Shown here in pieces: positions 45,435 to 54,319 of a stretch of 64,000 nucleotides of DNA. The position numbers and the translations under genes were made by a program. The stretch lies in assembly GCF_024198175.1 (NCBI RefSeq), contig NZ_JAJVKV010000001.1, positions 1,426,001 to 1,490,000 on the forward strand, written 5' to 3'. Numbering within the stretch: position 1 is the first letter of the stretch; each line of letters opens with the position of its first letter. Source of the DNA: Pyxidicoccus xibeiensis. Lineage in GTDB: Bacteria; Myxococcota; Myxococcia; Myxococcales; Myxococcaceae. The notes under the pieces were generated by a model, which was not told the origin of the DNA, made no database searches, and saw only the letters and a program-made list of their open reading frames with translations.

Positions 45435-46796
45435 TCACGCGTCGCCTGTCTTGGCGGGGAAGCGGTGCCGCTCGGCGACGCGGTAGAGCTGCGTCAGGGA
45501 GAAGTCCAGCAGCGCCTGGCGCGAGCGCAGGTAGCGGTGGGCGCGCACGAAGGGGAGCCACACGCGCTCGCCCACGCGGACCTGGGCTTCCTGCAGCTTC
45601 CTGCGCGGTATCCACTGGCCGCCCAGGTGCTTCACCAGCACCTCGCCCAGGTACGCGCCCACCGCGGGCACCGCGTGGTCGTCGAGGTTTTCCCGCTGGA
45701 AGGTCTCCGGGAAGTTCTCGTGGAAGAAGTGGGCGTCGATGTCGGTGAGGGACTCGGGCGTGGCCTCGAAGACGGAGGGCACGGGGGTGTGCAGCAGCGC
45801 AACGAGCCGCTCGGCGAGGTCCGCGTACTGGGCTCGGGCACGGTCCGGGTCCTCCACGTCCGAGGGCAGCGCGGCGCTGGCGGGGAGCCACTCCTCCGGG
45901 TCGGGCGGACGGTATGCGTTGAGCTCGGAAATCTTGCGCTGGCGCTCGCTGATGGCGAACGCGTCCGGCACGCGGGAGAGGAGCGCGGCCACGTCCGGCT
46001 GGAAGCGCGGCTCCACGGGGGCGAGCGCGGCGCTTCGCTCCCGCAGGGTGCGCAGCACGGTGGCGAAGTCGAGGTCCGGGCGGAGGTGGACGAAGGCGCG
46101 GGCCTGGGCCTCGCGCGCCGCTTCGCTGGCGAAGTCCGCGACGGTGGGCCAGGTCACCAGGAGGATGGAGCCGTTGGGAAGCGCTTCCACCCGGTGGGCC
46201 GGCGTGGACAGCATCCGCTCCCGGCCCACGGTCTCCACCAGCTTCGGGCCGAAGACGTTGAGCCAGAAGAGCTCGTAGATTTTATCGAAGCCGTCTCGCT
46301 GAGAGGTCTCGTCGTCACGGCCGAAGTTGGGGAAGTCCGCCAGCTGCCTGTCAGCCATGCTGTGGACCACGCCATGGGAGACCGGATACCGAGAAGCCCA
46401 GGCACGAACCAGGTCCACCACTCCGAGGCACCGCTCCGTTCCGCCGAAGAGGGACAGTGGCTGCACGTCGACCCAGACATGAAGCCTGGGAGGCAGGGGC
46501 GGGAACCACAGCCTGAGCGACATATCGAGCGCGGGCGACGTCGTGCGGTAGAGCCCGATGGCCGTGCTTCTCTCGCCGCGCTTCTCCTCCAGCGCCTTCC
46601 AGACCGAGGCCCGGGAGTATTGCCGGCGCCGTTTCCCTTCAATGACGTCCGGCATCCACCCGGCAGCATGCGCCTCGAGTGCCTCGAAGAAGGGGTCGAG
46701 CTCACGCTCGAGTGGAGCCCGCGGGTCGAAGGCACCTTCCAGCGACAGTCGGAGGCGGTCCTGGACACCCAGGTCATGAGACTCGAGCAGCTTCAC
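45435..46796 (-). CDS. Immunity-like protein, paralogue 1 of 3 (DUF3396/TsiV3-like)
   Basis: The 453-aa soluble protein is nearly the same length as, and highly similar along its length to, those at 60111 and 61766. The N-terminal half contains DGFDKIYELFWLNVFGPKLVE and RVEALPNGSILLVTWP, which I read as the DUF3396 fold of type VI immunity proteins such as TsiV3. The C-terminal about 180 residues (from PPDPEEWLPASAAL) are a second unknown domain. The GTG start overlaps the stop of the toxin remnant at 46793, the expected toxin-immunity coupling. Confidence 0.65.
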   Translation of the reverse strand: MKLLESHDLGVQDRLRLSLEGAFDPRAPLERELDPFFEALEAHAAGWMPDVIEGKRRRQYSRASVWKALEEKRGERSTAIGLYRTTSPALDMSLRLWFPPLPPRLHVWVDVQPLSLFGGTERCLGVVDLVRAWASRYPVSHGVVHSMADRQLADFPNFGRDDETSQRDGFDKIYELFWLNVFGPKLVETVGRERMLSTPAHRVEALPNGSILLVTWPTVADFASEAAREAQARAFVHLRPDLDFATVLRTLRERSAALAPVEPRFQPDVAALLSRVPDAFAISERQRKISELNAYRPPDPEEWLPASAALPSDVEDPDRARAQYADLAERLVALLHTPVPSVFEATPESLTDIDAHFFHENFPETFQRENLDDHAVPAVGAYLGEVLVKHLGGQWIPRRKLQEAQVRVGERVWLPFVRAHRYLRSRQALLDFSLTQLYRVAERHRFPAKTGDA

Positions 46797-47417
46797 TGGA
46801 ACAGCACCTCCACGCCCTGGACCTCATTCTGGACGCTTTGCACGGCGGTCCTCAACATGTCCGGGTCCCTGGGCTTCAGCGCGCCGCCCTCGTAGATGAG
46901 ACGAACCCTCTGGACCCGCACCTCGAACCTGAGCTCGGGCCGGCGGATGTTCAGCGTCTCGCCGTAGTAGCGCAAGGCGTTGCTCGCGTCCGCGACCATC
47001 TGCGTCGTCAAGGGCTCGACTCTCAGTCCCGCGAGGTCCCGGCTCTTGAAGCTGAACGTCTCCACCCGGGGCGGCTGGGCCGAGGGCGGACGGCCCTCGA
47101 TGACCAGCACATCCGCATAGCGGACACCCGGAACCCGCGGCTTCGCCACGCCCACGTGCAGCTCGATGCGGGGCGTGTCGAAGTCCCTGAGCCACCGCCG
47201 CTCTCCCCGTGGAAGCGCCGCGTCCTCCCGCAGCCGGGACACCATGGTGCGCTCGAACTCCAGCCCCCGCGTGAACAGCCCGCGCATCTGCTGGTAGCCC
47301 TCCCATTTGAGAGGCCCCTTCGACGGCCTGCCCTCGACGAGCTCCGCGAGCCGCCGCTCCCGGTACGTCACGTACTCACTCCAGAGCGCGGAGCCCTCGC
47401 GCACGCCTGGCGGCGGC
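46793..47417 (-). pseudogene. Toxin C-terminal domain, 5'-truncated
   Basis: About 203 codons are nearly the same as the C-terminus of the toxin at 63124 (REGSALWSEYVTYRERRL to VEVLFQ). Similarity at the DNA level stops abruptly at about 47417 within CCTGGCGGCGG; beyond that is unrelated sequence and an in-frame stop. The domain includes EFERTMVSRLRED, PRIELHVGVAKP and RYADVLVIEG followed by ETFSFKSRDL. The D-x(n)-E-x-F-x-F-K arrangement recalls PD-(D/E)XK nucleases. It lacks a signal peptide and a proper start. Confidence 0.7.
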
Positions 47418-47492
47418 CACGTCCATCGTCCACTTCATGGGCAATGTTGGGTCGCCTCCCGATGGTGGCGCTGCGGTTGGCAGGACGCCGCA

Positions 47493-47885
47493 TCACGCCC
47501 GCTGATTTCGGGGAGTCGGTTTCTCGGGCAGATTGGCCGCAACGCTGGTGAGGACACGGAGCGAGGACGCGCTCAGGCGCACCGCACGCCTCAACAGTCG
47601 GCGCAGCAAGGCATTTTTAGGGGGCACGGGCGCCAAGTCGGCAACCGGCTGGCGGGCGCCTGCCAACCCCAATGCGTCATAGGAAGAAATGCCCAGCACC
47701 ATGCATAGGCGGCGCAAGGTTGCGACGCTTGGGGTCAGGGCTCCGCGCTCCATCGCCCGTAAACCTCGGAAGCAATGCCGACCCTTTCGGCCACCTCCGC
47801 CTGCGTCAGCCGTAGCCGGCCCCGCGCTTCGCGGGCTGCGGGACCGATGCGGTGGGGGCGATGATCCGCAGGGAGATGGGGGCCA
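47493..47885 (-). pseudogene. XRE-family HTH regulator, frameshifted
   Basis: Two frames together give one HTH protein: AREARGRLRLTQAEVAERVG and IASEVYGR in one frame, then MERGALTPSVATLRRLCMVLG from 47753 in another. A single-base indel at about 47754-47758 splits them. The C-terminal part ends in a basic segment (LLRRLLRRAVRLSASSLRVL). No start codon is evident for the N-terminal frame. The regulator is probably inactive; it lies between the toxin remnant and the pseudokinase gene. Confidence 0.65.
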
Positions 47886-48008
47886 TGGGCACGCGCTCAG
47901 TAGAGGGGAACGCACGGGGACGTGGGGGGGTGGGCTCTGCATCGTTCTGGCTCAGAATGGCGTTGCCCGCAGCGGCTCTGCTGGCGCGCCCAGTGCTTGG
48001 CTGATGCT

Positions 48009-49175
48009 TCACGCTCCCGGGGCGCCGGGCTCGGTGGAAACCGCGTCCGGATGCAGCACCCGCCCTGCGCCGGGCTCCGCGTCGGCTGCCAATGCCTCCC
48101 CCGCGTCAACTAGCGCTTTGTGTAGCTCCGCCGCTGCTTCAGCGTGGCCGTAGTCCTTGCGCTCGTGCAGTAGCTTGCGCAGCCGGTTCTCTACCTCCGT
48201 TGCAGAAGCGAACCGCTCCGACGGAGCGCGCCGCAGCATCTTGGAGAAGAAGGCCCGCACGGGTTCTGACAGTCCTTGCGTCGCCTGCGCCACGTCCTCC
48301 GGCGTGAAGGTGGCGGCCCGCAGCACAAGCTCCCCCATGTCCGGCTCGGTCCATTCGTCTTGCGCCCGTGCGATGGCGTCCCCGAGTCGTTCCTTTTCCT
48401 TCTCCGAGAGCATCTGCACCATCTCGCGTGGCAGCAGGTCCGGGGGGCAGAGCAGGTGACGACCGGTGGCGAACTCCAGCAACATCAGCCCGAGCACGAA
48501 CAAATCCGAGCGGGTGTCTTCAGGCTCCCCCAACAGCACTTCCGGGGATGTGTAATAGGCGTCCCCTCTGGCACGCGGCACGCGCACGGTGCGCCGCCCG
48601 GGCAGGTGCGCGGACGCGAGCCCGAAGTCCGTCAGCTTCGCCTTGCCGCTCAGCTTCACACGGATGCGGGTGGGGTCAATCGCACGGTGGACGATGTGCA
48701 GCGGCTTTCCCTTCGCGTCGCGGCTGCCGTGCGCGTGGGCCAGGGCGGCTGCCACCTGCGCGCCGATGTGGAGCATGAAGGGTTCGGAGAAGTAGCGCCC
48801 GCGCCCATGGACCAGATTGAGGAGACTTTCCAGGGAGCGCCCGCTGACGGCCTCCGTGATGACGTGGAGGGCCCCTTTGGATTCGTGCAGCCCATGGACG
48901 CGGGCGATGTTCTGATGATGCAGGAACGTGGCCAATTGCACTTCCTCGACCAGCCGCTGGCGAGCCTCTTTCGTGGCATTGGTGAGGGCTGGAAGGCCCA
49001 GCGTTTTGATGATGACCCGGCCCAAGTCCGCCTGCCCCTTGCCGCGTTTCAGGGCCAGGGCGACGCGCTCGCCATGGCTGCCGAGCCCCAGGTCTTGAAC
49101 CAGCTCGTAGGCGATGCCTTCGCGGCGAAAGAGGACGATGCCCGGCGGGTACGCCGGGGGGCGAGAGAACACCAT
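48009..49175 (-). CDS. Hanks-type kinase lacking the catalytic Asp (predicted pseudokinase)
   Basis: The 388-aa protein has a kinase fold: Gly-rich LGLGSHGE, beta-3 Lys in VIIKTL, a hinge and LTDFGLAS. The catalytic loop reads HRAIDPTRI (163-171): the HRD Asp is Ala165 and the usual Asn is Arg170. The DFG Asp is kept, so ATP binding may persist without phosphotransfer. No TM helix follows; the C-terminus is an Ala/Glu-rich helix. AGGAGG precedes the ATG at 49175. It diverges from the DUF2381-kinase operon. Confidence 0.8.
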   Translation of the reverse strand: MVFSRPPAYPPGIVLFRREGIAYELVQDLGLGSHGERVALALKRGKGQADLGRVIIKTLGLPALTNATKEARQRLVEEVQLATFLHHQNIARVHGLHESKGALHVITEAVSGRSLESLLNLVHGRGRYFSEPFMLHIGAQVAAALAHAHGSRDAKGKPLHIVHRAIDPTRIRVKLSGKAKLTDFGLASAHLPGRRTVRVPRARGDAYYTSPEVLLGEPEDTRSDLFVLGLMLLEFATGRHLLCPPDLLPREMVQMLSEKEKERLGDAIARAQDEWTEPDMGELVLRAATFTPEDVAQATQGLSEPVRAFFSKMLRRAPSERFASATEVENRLRKLLHERKDYGHAEAAAELHKALVDAGEALAADAEPGAGRVLHPDAVSTEPGAPGA

Positions 49176-49286
49176 GCGGGAGCCTCCTGGAAACGTGCGC
49201 GGAGCAGGGCACCGCGCGGGGACCCCAGAAACGTACCCGTGGGTTGGGTTGAATTTGAACGACGTTAAAGGTCGTCCGCCATGCCT

Positions 49287-49305
49287 CTTGCAATTACATT
49301 GCAAG
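49287..49305. promoter_or_regulatory. Perfect 19-bp palindrome (operator-like)
   Basis: CTTGCAAT-TAC-ATTGCAAG has 8-bp arms and a 3-bp centre and sits in an unusually AT-rich patch 112 bp before the pseudokinase start, in a divergent intergenic region. Size and symmetry suit a homodimeric HTH repressor. The XRE pseudogene nearby is a possible former binder. Confidence 0.55.
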
Positions 49306-49381
49306 ATGTTCTGCGGCCTACTCCAAAGGGCGGTTTTGCAAGGATCCTTTACGCGCACCCACTGTCAGCGCGAGTCCTCGT

Positions 49382-49580
49382 GAGCACCGCCAAGCTTCGC
49401 GCTCGGCTGGACGCTGGACGTGGCCGCCGCGCTCTGGGTGAGCACCACCGGCCCGGGGCCACCCTGGCGCTCCGCTGGAGCCTGGACATGGCCGCCGTGC
49501 TCCTCCAGGCGAGCACCATGACCCGGAGCCGTCCTCGCGCTCGGCTGGGGCGCTGGACGTGGCTGCCGCGCTCCAGGTGA
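49382..49580. repeat. Three degenerate tandem repeats (58-71 bp)
   Basis: Units begin with GAGCACC at 49382, 49440 and 49511, and each ends in a block like CTGGACGTGGCCGCCGCGCT (also at 49479-49500 and 49552-49572). Weaker echoes continue to about 49840. The rest of the 700-bp gap (49176-49878) shows no gene: it holds the palindrome at 49287 and the ribosome site of the DUF2381 gene. Confidence 0.5.
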
Positions 49581-49878
49581 GCGCTGTGGCCGCCCTCACG
49601 CCCCTGACCGCTGGGCACGGTTGGCGTGCTCTGGGCGGGCACTTCCGGGCCCAGGTCGCCCGCGTGCTCCGGCCCGCTGCGCCCCAGGTGCGTACCGCCT
49701 GGTGCGGCGCACTCTCGCCGCACTGTCCGCTGAATGCGGCTGTCAGGCTTCAAGCACGTACTCCGGCCCTGGCCAGCCCTCGCGTAGCTCTGGCCCGCTA
49801 CGCTCTGGGCGAGCGCGGCGGGAGCGCGCAAGGGACGGGCGCGGTCTGGTACGGTCCAACGCAGGAGGTCATTCCCGC

Positions 49879-50808
49879 GTGTCACCACTTCCCGGGCTGG
49901 TTCTGGCGCTACTTTCCCTGGTGGCATGGACTGCGGCTGCCCAGTCACCCACCGAGCGCACGGTGCGGGTTCGCCGTGTCCCCTTGACGGGCTCACCCGT
50001 TGACGTGCGCGTGGCGCCCGGCATCCCCATCACGCTGAATTTCGACGCGGACATCGACACACAGAAGGTGGAGCTGGACGACTCGGGGAGCGTCAACCTG
50101 CTCGCCGTCTCCGTTCGGTCCCTCACGCTGATGCCCGTGGCGGAGCTGGGCAAGGCGGTCGCGCTGCGCGTGCGCTTCGTAGATGCCTGCTCCGCTCTGG
50201 AGCCCGTCTTCTCGCTGCGCACGGACGCGGCGGAAGTGGACGCGCAGGTGACGACCTACCGCGACGCACGCGCCCCGGAACTGCTGTTGGCACAGGTGGG
50301 TGAGCTGGAAGCGCGAACCGCTGCGTGTGACGCGGAGGTGGCCGCGCTGCGCGAGCGAGGCGGGGCCACCGGTCCGGCTTCCTGGGTGCTTTCAGGCCAG
50401 ATTGGCGAAAGCGGCGTCAAGGTTGCTCCGCTGAAATGCCCGCGCGGCGCCAGCGCGGGCGGAGTGGAGTGCGGACCCTCGCGGCGCATCCTCGCGGACA
50501 CGTGGGTGGTGGTGTCCGTGCCGTTGCGAAACCCGCCGGGGCGGCCGGTGTGGAAGCCGGGCAAAGCGTGGCTTGTGAACGAATCCCGCCGCGAGCGCAT
50601 TTCGGCGCGTGTGGTGGCCCTGGAGCCCGAAGCTCTGGCGCCCGAGTCTGAGGGGACGCTCGCGGTGGAATTCGCACGCCCGCCGGAGCGCCCGGGGGAG
50701 GTCTACCGGGTGGAAGTGCGGGAAGCGGAGGGCTCGCGGCACCTCTCCGTTCCGGGCGTGACGGTGGATGATGCGCTGAAGCCAGCGCAGAAGGAGCACG
50801 GACCATGA
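49879..50808 (+). CDS. DUF2381 family secreted protein
   Basis: The 309-aa protein is an intact member of the family broken at 34840. It starts at GTG 49879 with AGGAGG 10 nt upstream. Signal peptide LPGLVLALLSLVAWTAAAQS is followed by a beta domain beginning ERTVRVRRVPLTGSPVDVRV, a coiled coil (LLLAQVGELEARTAACDAEV) and a C-terminal domain with GTLAVEFARPPERPGEVYRV. Family members typically precede or follow a membrane Ser/Thr kinase in myxobacteria; here the next gene is one, coupled by ATGA, suggesting a periplasmic partner. Confidence 0.85.
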   Translation: MSPLPGLVLALLSLVAWTAAAQSPTERTVRVRRVPLTGSPVDVRVAPGIPITLNFDADIDTQKVELDDSGSVNLLAVSVRSLTLMPVAELGKAVALRVRFVDACSALEPVFSLRTDAAEVDAQVTTYRDARAPELLLAQVGELEARTAACDAEVAALRERGGATGPASWVLSGQIGESGVKVAPLKCPRGASAGGVECGPSRRILADTWVVVSVPLRNPPGRPVWKPGKAWLVNESRRERISARVVALEPEALAPESEGTLAVEFARPPERPGEVYRVEVREAEGSRHLSVPGVTVDDALKPAQKEHGP

Positions 50809-52595
50809 CCACGGCGCAACCCCTGGGCTTTCTCAGGCCCGGCGCACTCATTGACTCTTTCCGCATCGTCAAGGCGCTCGGGGAGGGCGCCAACGGCATG
50901 GTGCTGCTGGTGAAGCGGCGTGGGCGGCAATTTGCCCTCAAGCTGGCCCGGCGCCGCGAAGTCAGCGACGACGCGGCGAAAACCAACCAGCGCATGACGC
51001 GGGAGCTGGGCTGCCTCATCCACCTGGAGCACCCGAACATTATCCGCGCCCGGGCCTGGGGCCACTTCCCCGACCTGATTGGGGATTACTCCTACCTCGT
51101 GCTGGACTACGTGGATGGCTGGACGCTGGCCGAGTGGTTGGAGAAAAAGCGCCCCACCTTCAAGCAGGTGGCGCGCGTATTCATGAAGCTGGCGGACGCG
51201 CTGGACTACATGCACCGCCAGGGCGTCTTCCACCGGGACATCTCCTTGTCCAACGTCCTCATCCGCAAGGACGACGGGGAGCCCTTCATCGTGGACTTCG
51301 GCGCGGGCGATTTCGCCAATGCACGGGAGTTGACCGAGGGGCCCCTTCCCCCGGGTACCAACCGCTTCCGCACACCCGAGGCGGTGACCTTCTGGAACGA
51401 CCACCGGCTGGACTTCAGTGCTCGCTATCCCTTCCATGCCAAGGATGATCAATACGCGCTCGCGGTGTGCCTGTATGACGCGCTGACGGACGCGGAAACG
51501 GCGAAGAACGCGGAGCAACGCGCCGCGCGGCGCATCACCGTCAACAGCCCCGCCATGGGCCCGCCCCCGGCGTCCCAAGCGGTAAACCCACGCGTTCCCG
51601 AAGCGCTCAGCGCCTTGGTGACCGGGGCGGTGGAGCACGACACGGCGAAACGGTTGCCCACGCTGGAGGCCCTGCGCAGCGGGCTGGAAGCGTTGGCGGA
51701 CGCGGGCGGCGCGGAATGGGACGCGGCGGTGTTCGCGCCCGCCGCGAGCGCACCGCCCGAGGGCGCCGCTGCTCGGGTGCGGGGCAGGCGGCGCATGGTC
51801 GCCGCTGCGGGCGCGGTGGTGGTGGCGGCTGTGGCGGCCCTCTCGCTGCTGCACGAACCTTTACCACCCCCCGAAGCGCGCAGCCTCCCGGCCCCCGTGG
51901 GCGTCCCGCATACGCGGGCGCCTGACGCGCTACCTCCTTCCCCCGCCGCGCCGCCCGCTGCTGAAATACCGTCACCGGCCCCCGTGGCCTCTGCTCAGAA
52001 GGAATCTCCCACCGTGAGTGCCCCCAAGCCTCCCCCGCGTCAGCCCACCCCGAAGCAGCCCAAGCCCGCCCCCCGCCCCGCCTTCACCCCGGAGCTTCTG
52101 GCCAAGTGCGCGGGGTACACGCTCGCCGCTCAGTTGGCGGCGGGTTGCCCGGCGCCCCAGGTGCGGCCGGAACGCGAGGAATGCTCGGCGGAAGCGGTCA
52201 GAACGATGCAATCGATGCGGGCCAGTGATGGCGCTGCTTTCCATCTAGTGCTCGACGAGAACCAACCCGGCGGCACCAACACAGCTGGCGTTTTCCGTAC
52301 CGGAAAATACACGGGGCAGTTCGCATCAAAATGGGGCGCCTTCCAGAAGGGTTGGCGAGTGGAGGGCTACCTCTGGACGGAAGGGGAAACCGTTGTTGGC
52401 CGGTACACCCGTGTGTTTCCTCCGGCTGGAGCGAGGGACGCCGGTGACAGGCCGCTGCCGGGGGAGATTCCCGTCTGCATCGTCCTTGGAAATAACGGCG
52501 GTCTGGAGAAGGGAGAGGGCTCCAAGCCCGGTGCCGTAGTGCTCTCGCGCATGGAAATCGTCCGGTTCATTTATGGTGAGTGGACGCAGCCCTAG
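50805..52595 (+). CDS. Membrane Ser/Thr protein kinase
   Basis: The 596-aa protein has an N-terminal Hanks-type kinase domain (about 15-300): LGEGANGMVLLV, Lys in FALKLARR, the active HRDISLSNVL (His143-Asp145) and VDFGAG (Asp164, DFG). A TM helix (MVAAAGAVVVAAVAALSLL) lies at about 327-345, followed by a Pro/Ala-rich linker. The extracytoplasmic C-terminal domain (about 425-596) has cysteines (KCAGY, GCPAP, EECSAE) and is not a PASTA repeat. It is translationally coupled to the DUF2381 gene, which likely contacts or senses with this domain. Confidence 0.9.
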   Translation: MTTAQPLGFLRPGALIDSFRIVKALGEGANGMVLLVKRRGRQFALKLARRREVSDDAAKTNQRMTRELGCLIHLEHPNIIRARAWGHFPDLIGDYSYLVLDYVDGWTLAEWLEKKRPTFKQVARVFMKLADALDYMHRQGVFHRDISLSNVLIRKDDGEPFIVDFGAGDFANARELTEGPLPPGTNRFRTPEAVTFWNDHRLDFSARYPFHAKDDQYALAVCLYDALTDAETAKNAEQRAARRITVNSPAMGPPPASQAVNPRVPEALSALVTGAVEHDTAKRLPTLEALRSGLEALADAGGAEWDAAVFAPAASAPPEGAAARVRGRRRMVAAAGAVVVAAVAALSLLHEPLPPPEARSLPAPVGVPHTRAPDALPPSPAAPPAAEIPSPAPVASAQKESPTVSAPKPPPRQPTPKQPKPAPRPAFTPELLAKCAGYTLAAQLAAGCPAPQVRPEREECSAEAVRTMQSMRASDGAAFHLVLDENQPGGTNTAGVFRTGKYTGQFASKWGAFQKGWRVEGYLWTEGETVVGRYTRVFPPAGARDAGDRPLPGEIPVCIVLGNNGGLEKGEGSKPGAVVLSRMEIVRFIYGEWTQP

Positions 52596-52948
52596 CGGAT
52601 GATGAAAAGGGTGGTGCTGGAGCGGCGCCCGTGGCGGTCTGCCGCGCATCTTGATGCCGTCCCACGAACGGCCCGCACTTCACGCACGGCGAGCCCTATG
52701 GACAACGCTGCTGCCGCGCTTCGGGCGGAACGCAATTGAGGCGGGCCGCGCCTCATGTCCTATGACCTATGCGTCGCCAACGCCGAAGCCCTTTCGGCGG
52801 GATTCCAGGGGTAGCCCCCGAAGACTCCAGCCCGCCCTTCGGTATGTGCGCGGGCTGTGTCGTCAGCCCTAAGCGTCATCCTGCCTTGTGGCCTGGGTGT
52901 GCTCGCTCGCGCTCGGAGCACGCGGAGCCATTGCTTGGAGAGTGCCCC
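52596..52948 (+). other. Intergenic region between kinase and toxin genes
   Basis: No credible gene. A hairpin with 7-bp arms, CGCCGAA (52781-52787) and TTCGGCG (52793-52799), could be a weak terminator or regulatory element. The promoter of the toxin gene should lie between it and the GGAG at 52937. Confidence 0.4.
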
Positions 52949-54304
52949 ATGAAACTGCATCGCGCCGTCGCGTTGTTGCTCTTGCCCCTGCTGACCGGCT
53001 GCGCCACGGCGCGTGTGGTGCGCTTGGAGACGGACCGGGGTGAGGTTCTCACCTTCACCCCCCGCACCGACGAAGCAGGGCCCGTTGAATTGGAAGAGGA
53101 CGAATTCAAAGAGGCCCTGTCCGAGCACGCGCGAACCCGGCGGCCTCCAGCTCACCCGCAAGAGGCCGCCCGGCGGCTATTCGATATGGACGCGCGTGGG
53201 GGAACGTACCTCTTCGATGCGCGCACCCGCCGGGTCACGCCGCTTGGGCCGGGCGAGCACCTGGAGGGGGAGTTCTCGGAAGCAGACGTGGAGCTGACGC
53301 GCGCCTACCTGCGCTGGTGCGAACGTACAGGGAGGAAGGGAGATTGCCTGCGCTTGCTGACGGGTGGCCCCACGGTGAACGGGGATGGTCGTTACGCGCT
53401 GGCCATGGCGCTCGCCCAAAACGCGGTGAACGAAGAGATGTTAGAGGCGTTCAGGGACATGGCCGACCCGCACGCCATGCTGGCGGCAGCGTTGTGGACG
53501 GGCACGCTGTATCTAATCTTATGGACGGTGCCCGAGCCGGTGAGTAAGAGCTTGGCCGCTGTCATGACGGCCACGTTGGTTGTCTACCTGGGGGTGGACA
53601 CGTTCTGGGGCCTGATTACGGGCTTCCGGCGGTTGGTGGAAGAGGCGGACCGGGCCCGTACGTTTGACGAACTCCGCGACGCTGGAGAGCGGTACGGCAA
53701 GGTGATGGGGCGCAACGCGGCGCGCGCATTCGCCATGCTTGCCACGGTGGCCATCGGAAATACGGCGGCAGGGTTCGCGGGCAAAGTGCCGACGCTGCCC
53801 GGCTCGGCGCAAGCATCCATGCAGGCTGGTTCCCAGGCGGGTATCGTGCTGTCCGCCGTGGGCGAAGTGCAGATGGTGGCGGTGACGGGCGAAGCGGTCA
53901 CCATGGCGCTCGCCTCTGGCGCGGTCTCCACGACGGCGCGGGGTATGGGCGGCGAGGCTGTCGGTCCGGTGGACGCGAAGGGACACGATCACCACATCGC
54001 TACGGACAAGTGGTGGGACTCCACGAATAGCGGTGGCCCGTGGTCACCACGGTTTCAGAGGATCTTCGATAAGGCGGGCATGTCGCTGAACGACCCGGCC
54101 AACATCGTCAACGTTAAGGGGCACAAGGGCCCTCACCCGGAGGAGTATCACGAGAAGATTTTCGAGCGACTGGTTGGTGCAACGCGCACATGCCGCAGTA
54201 TTCAGCAGTGCCGCGTAGCACTAACCGCAGAACTTAAGAGGTTGTCACGGCAGATCGCTACACCTGGAACCGAACTAAACAACTTGGTGACCCGGAGCCA
54301 ATGA
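52949..54304 (+). CDS. SitA-like lipoprotein toxin with AHH nuclease domain
   Basis: The 451-aa protein has a lipoprotein signal (VALLLLPLLTGC, Cys near residue 17). A long conserved carrier region follows, containing the hydrophobic YLGVDTFWGLITGFRRLVEE and the segment RNAARAFAMLATVAIGNTAAG. The last 107 residues are a nuclease: GHDHHIAT (345-352), AGMSLNDPANIVNV and GHKGPHPEEYH, the AHH/HNH-type signature. The layout matches SitA toxins of Myxococcus, which pass between cells by outer-membrane exchange. The Imm11-type immunity gene begins 15 bp downstream. Confidence 0.82.
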   Translation: MKLHRAVALLLLPLLTGCATARVVRLETDRGEVLTFTPRTDEAGPVELEEDEFKEALSEHARTRRPPAHPQEAARRLFDMDARGGTYLFDARTRRVTPLGPGEHLEGEFSEADVELTRAYLRWCERTGRKGDCLRLLTGGPTVNGDGRYALAMALAQNAVNEEMLEAFRDMADPHAMLAAALWTGTLYLILWTVPEPVSKSLAAVMTATLVVYLGVDTFWGLITGFRRLVEEADRARTFDELRDAGERYGKVMGRNAARAFAMLATVAIGNTAAGFAGKVPTLPGSAQASMQAGSQAGIVLSAVGEVQMVAVTGEAVTMALASGAVSTTARGMGGEAVGPVDAKGHDHHIATDKWWDSTNSGGPWSPRFQRIFDKAGMSLNDPANIVNVKGHKGPHPEEYHEKIFERLVGATRTCRSIQQCRVALTAELKRLSRQIATPGTELNNLVTRSQ

Positions 54305-54319
54305 CGCCAGGGTATTCAA

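Noticed and set aside
49382..49580. CRISPR-like array
   Set aside because: Units are degenerate and 58-71 bp long with no constant repeat/spacer pattern and no cas genes; they are ordinary tandem repeats.
52781..52799. Hairpin CGCCGAA/TTCGGCG as a terminator of the kinase gene
   Set aside because: It is 186 bp past the stop, short and without a U-tract; kept only as a note on the intergenic region.
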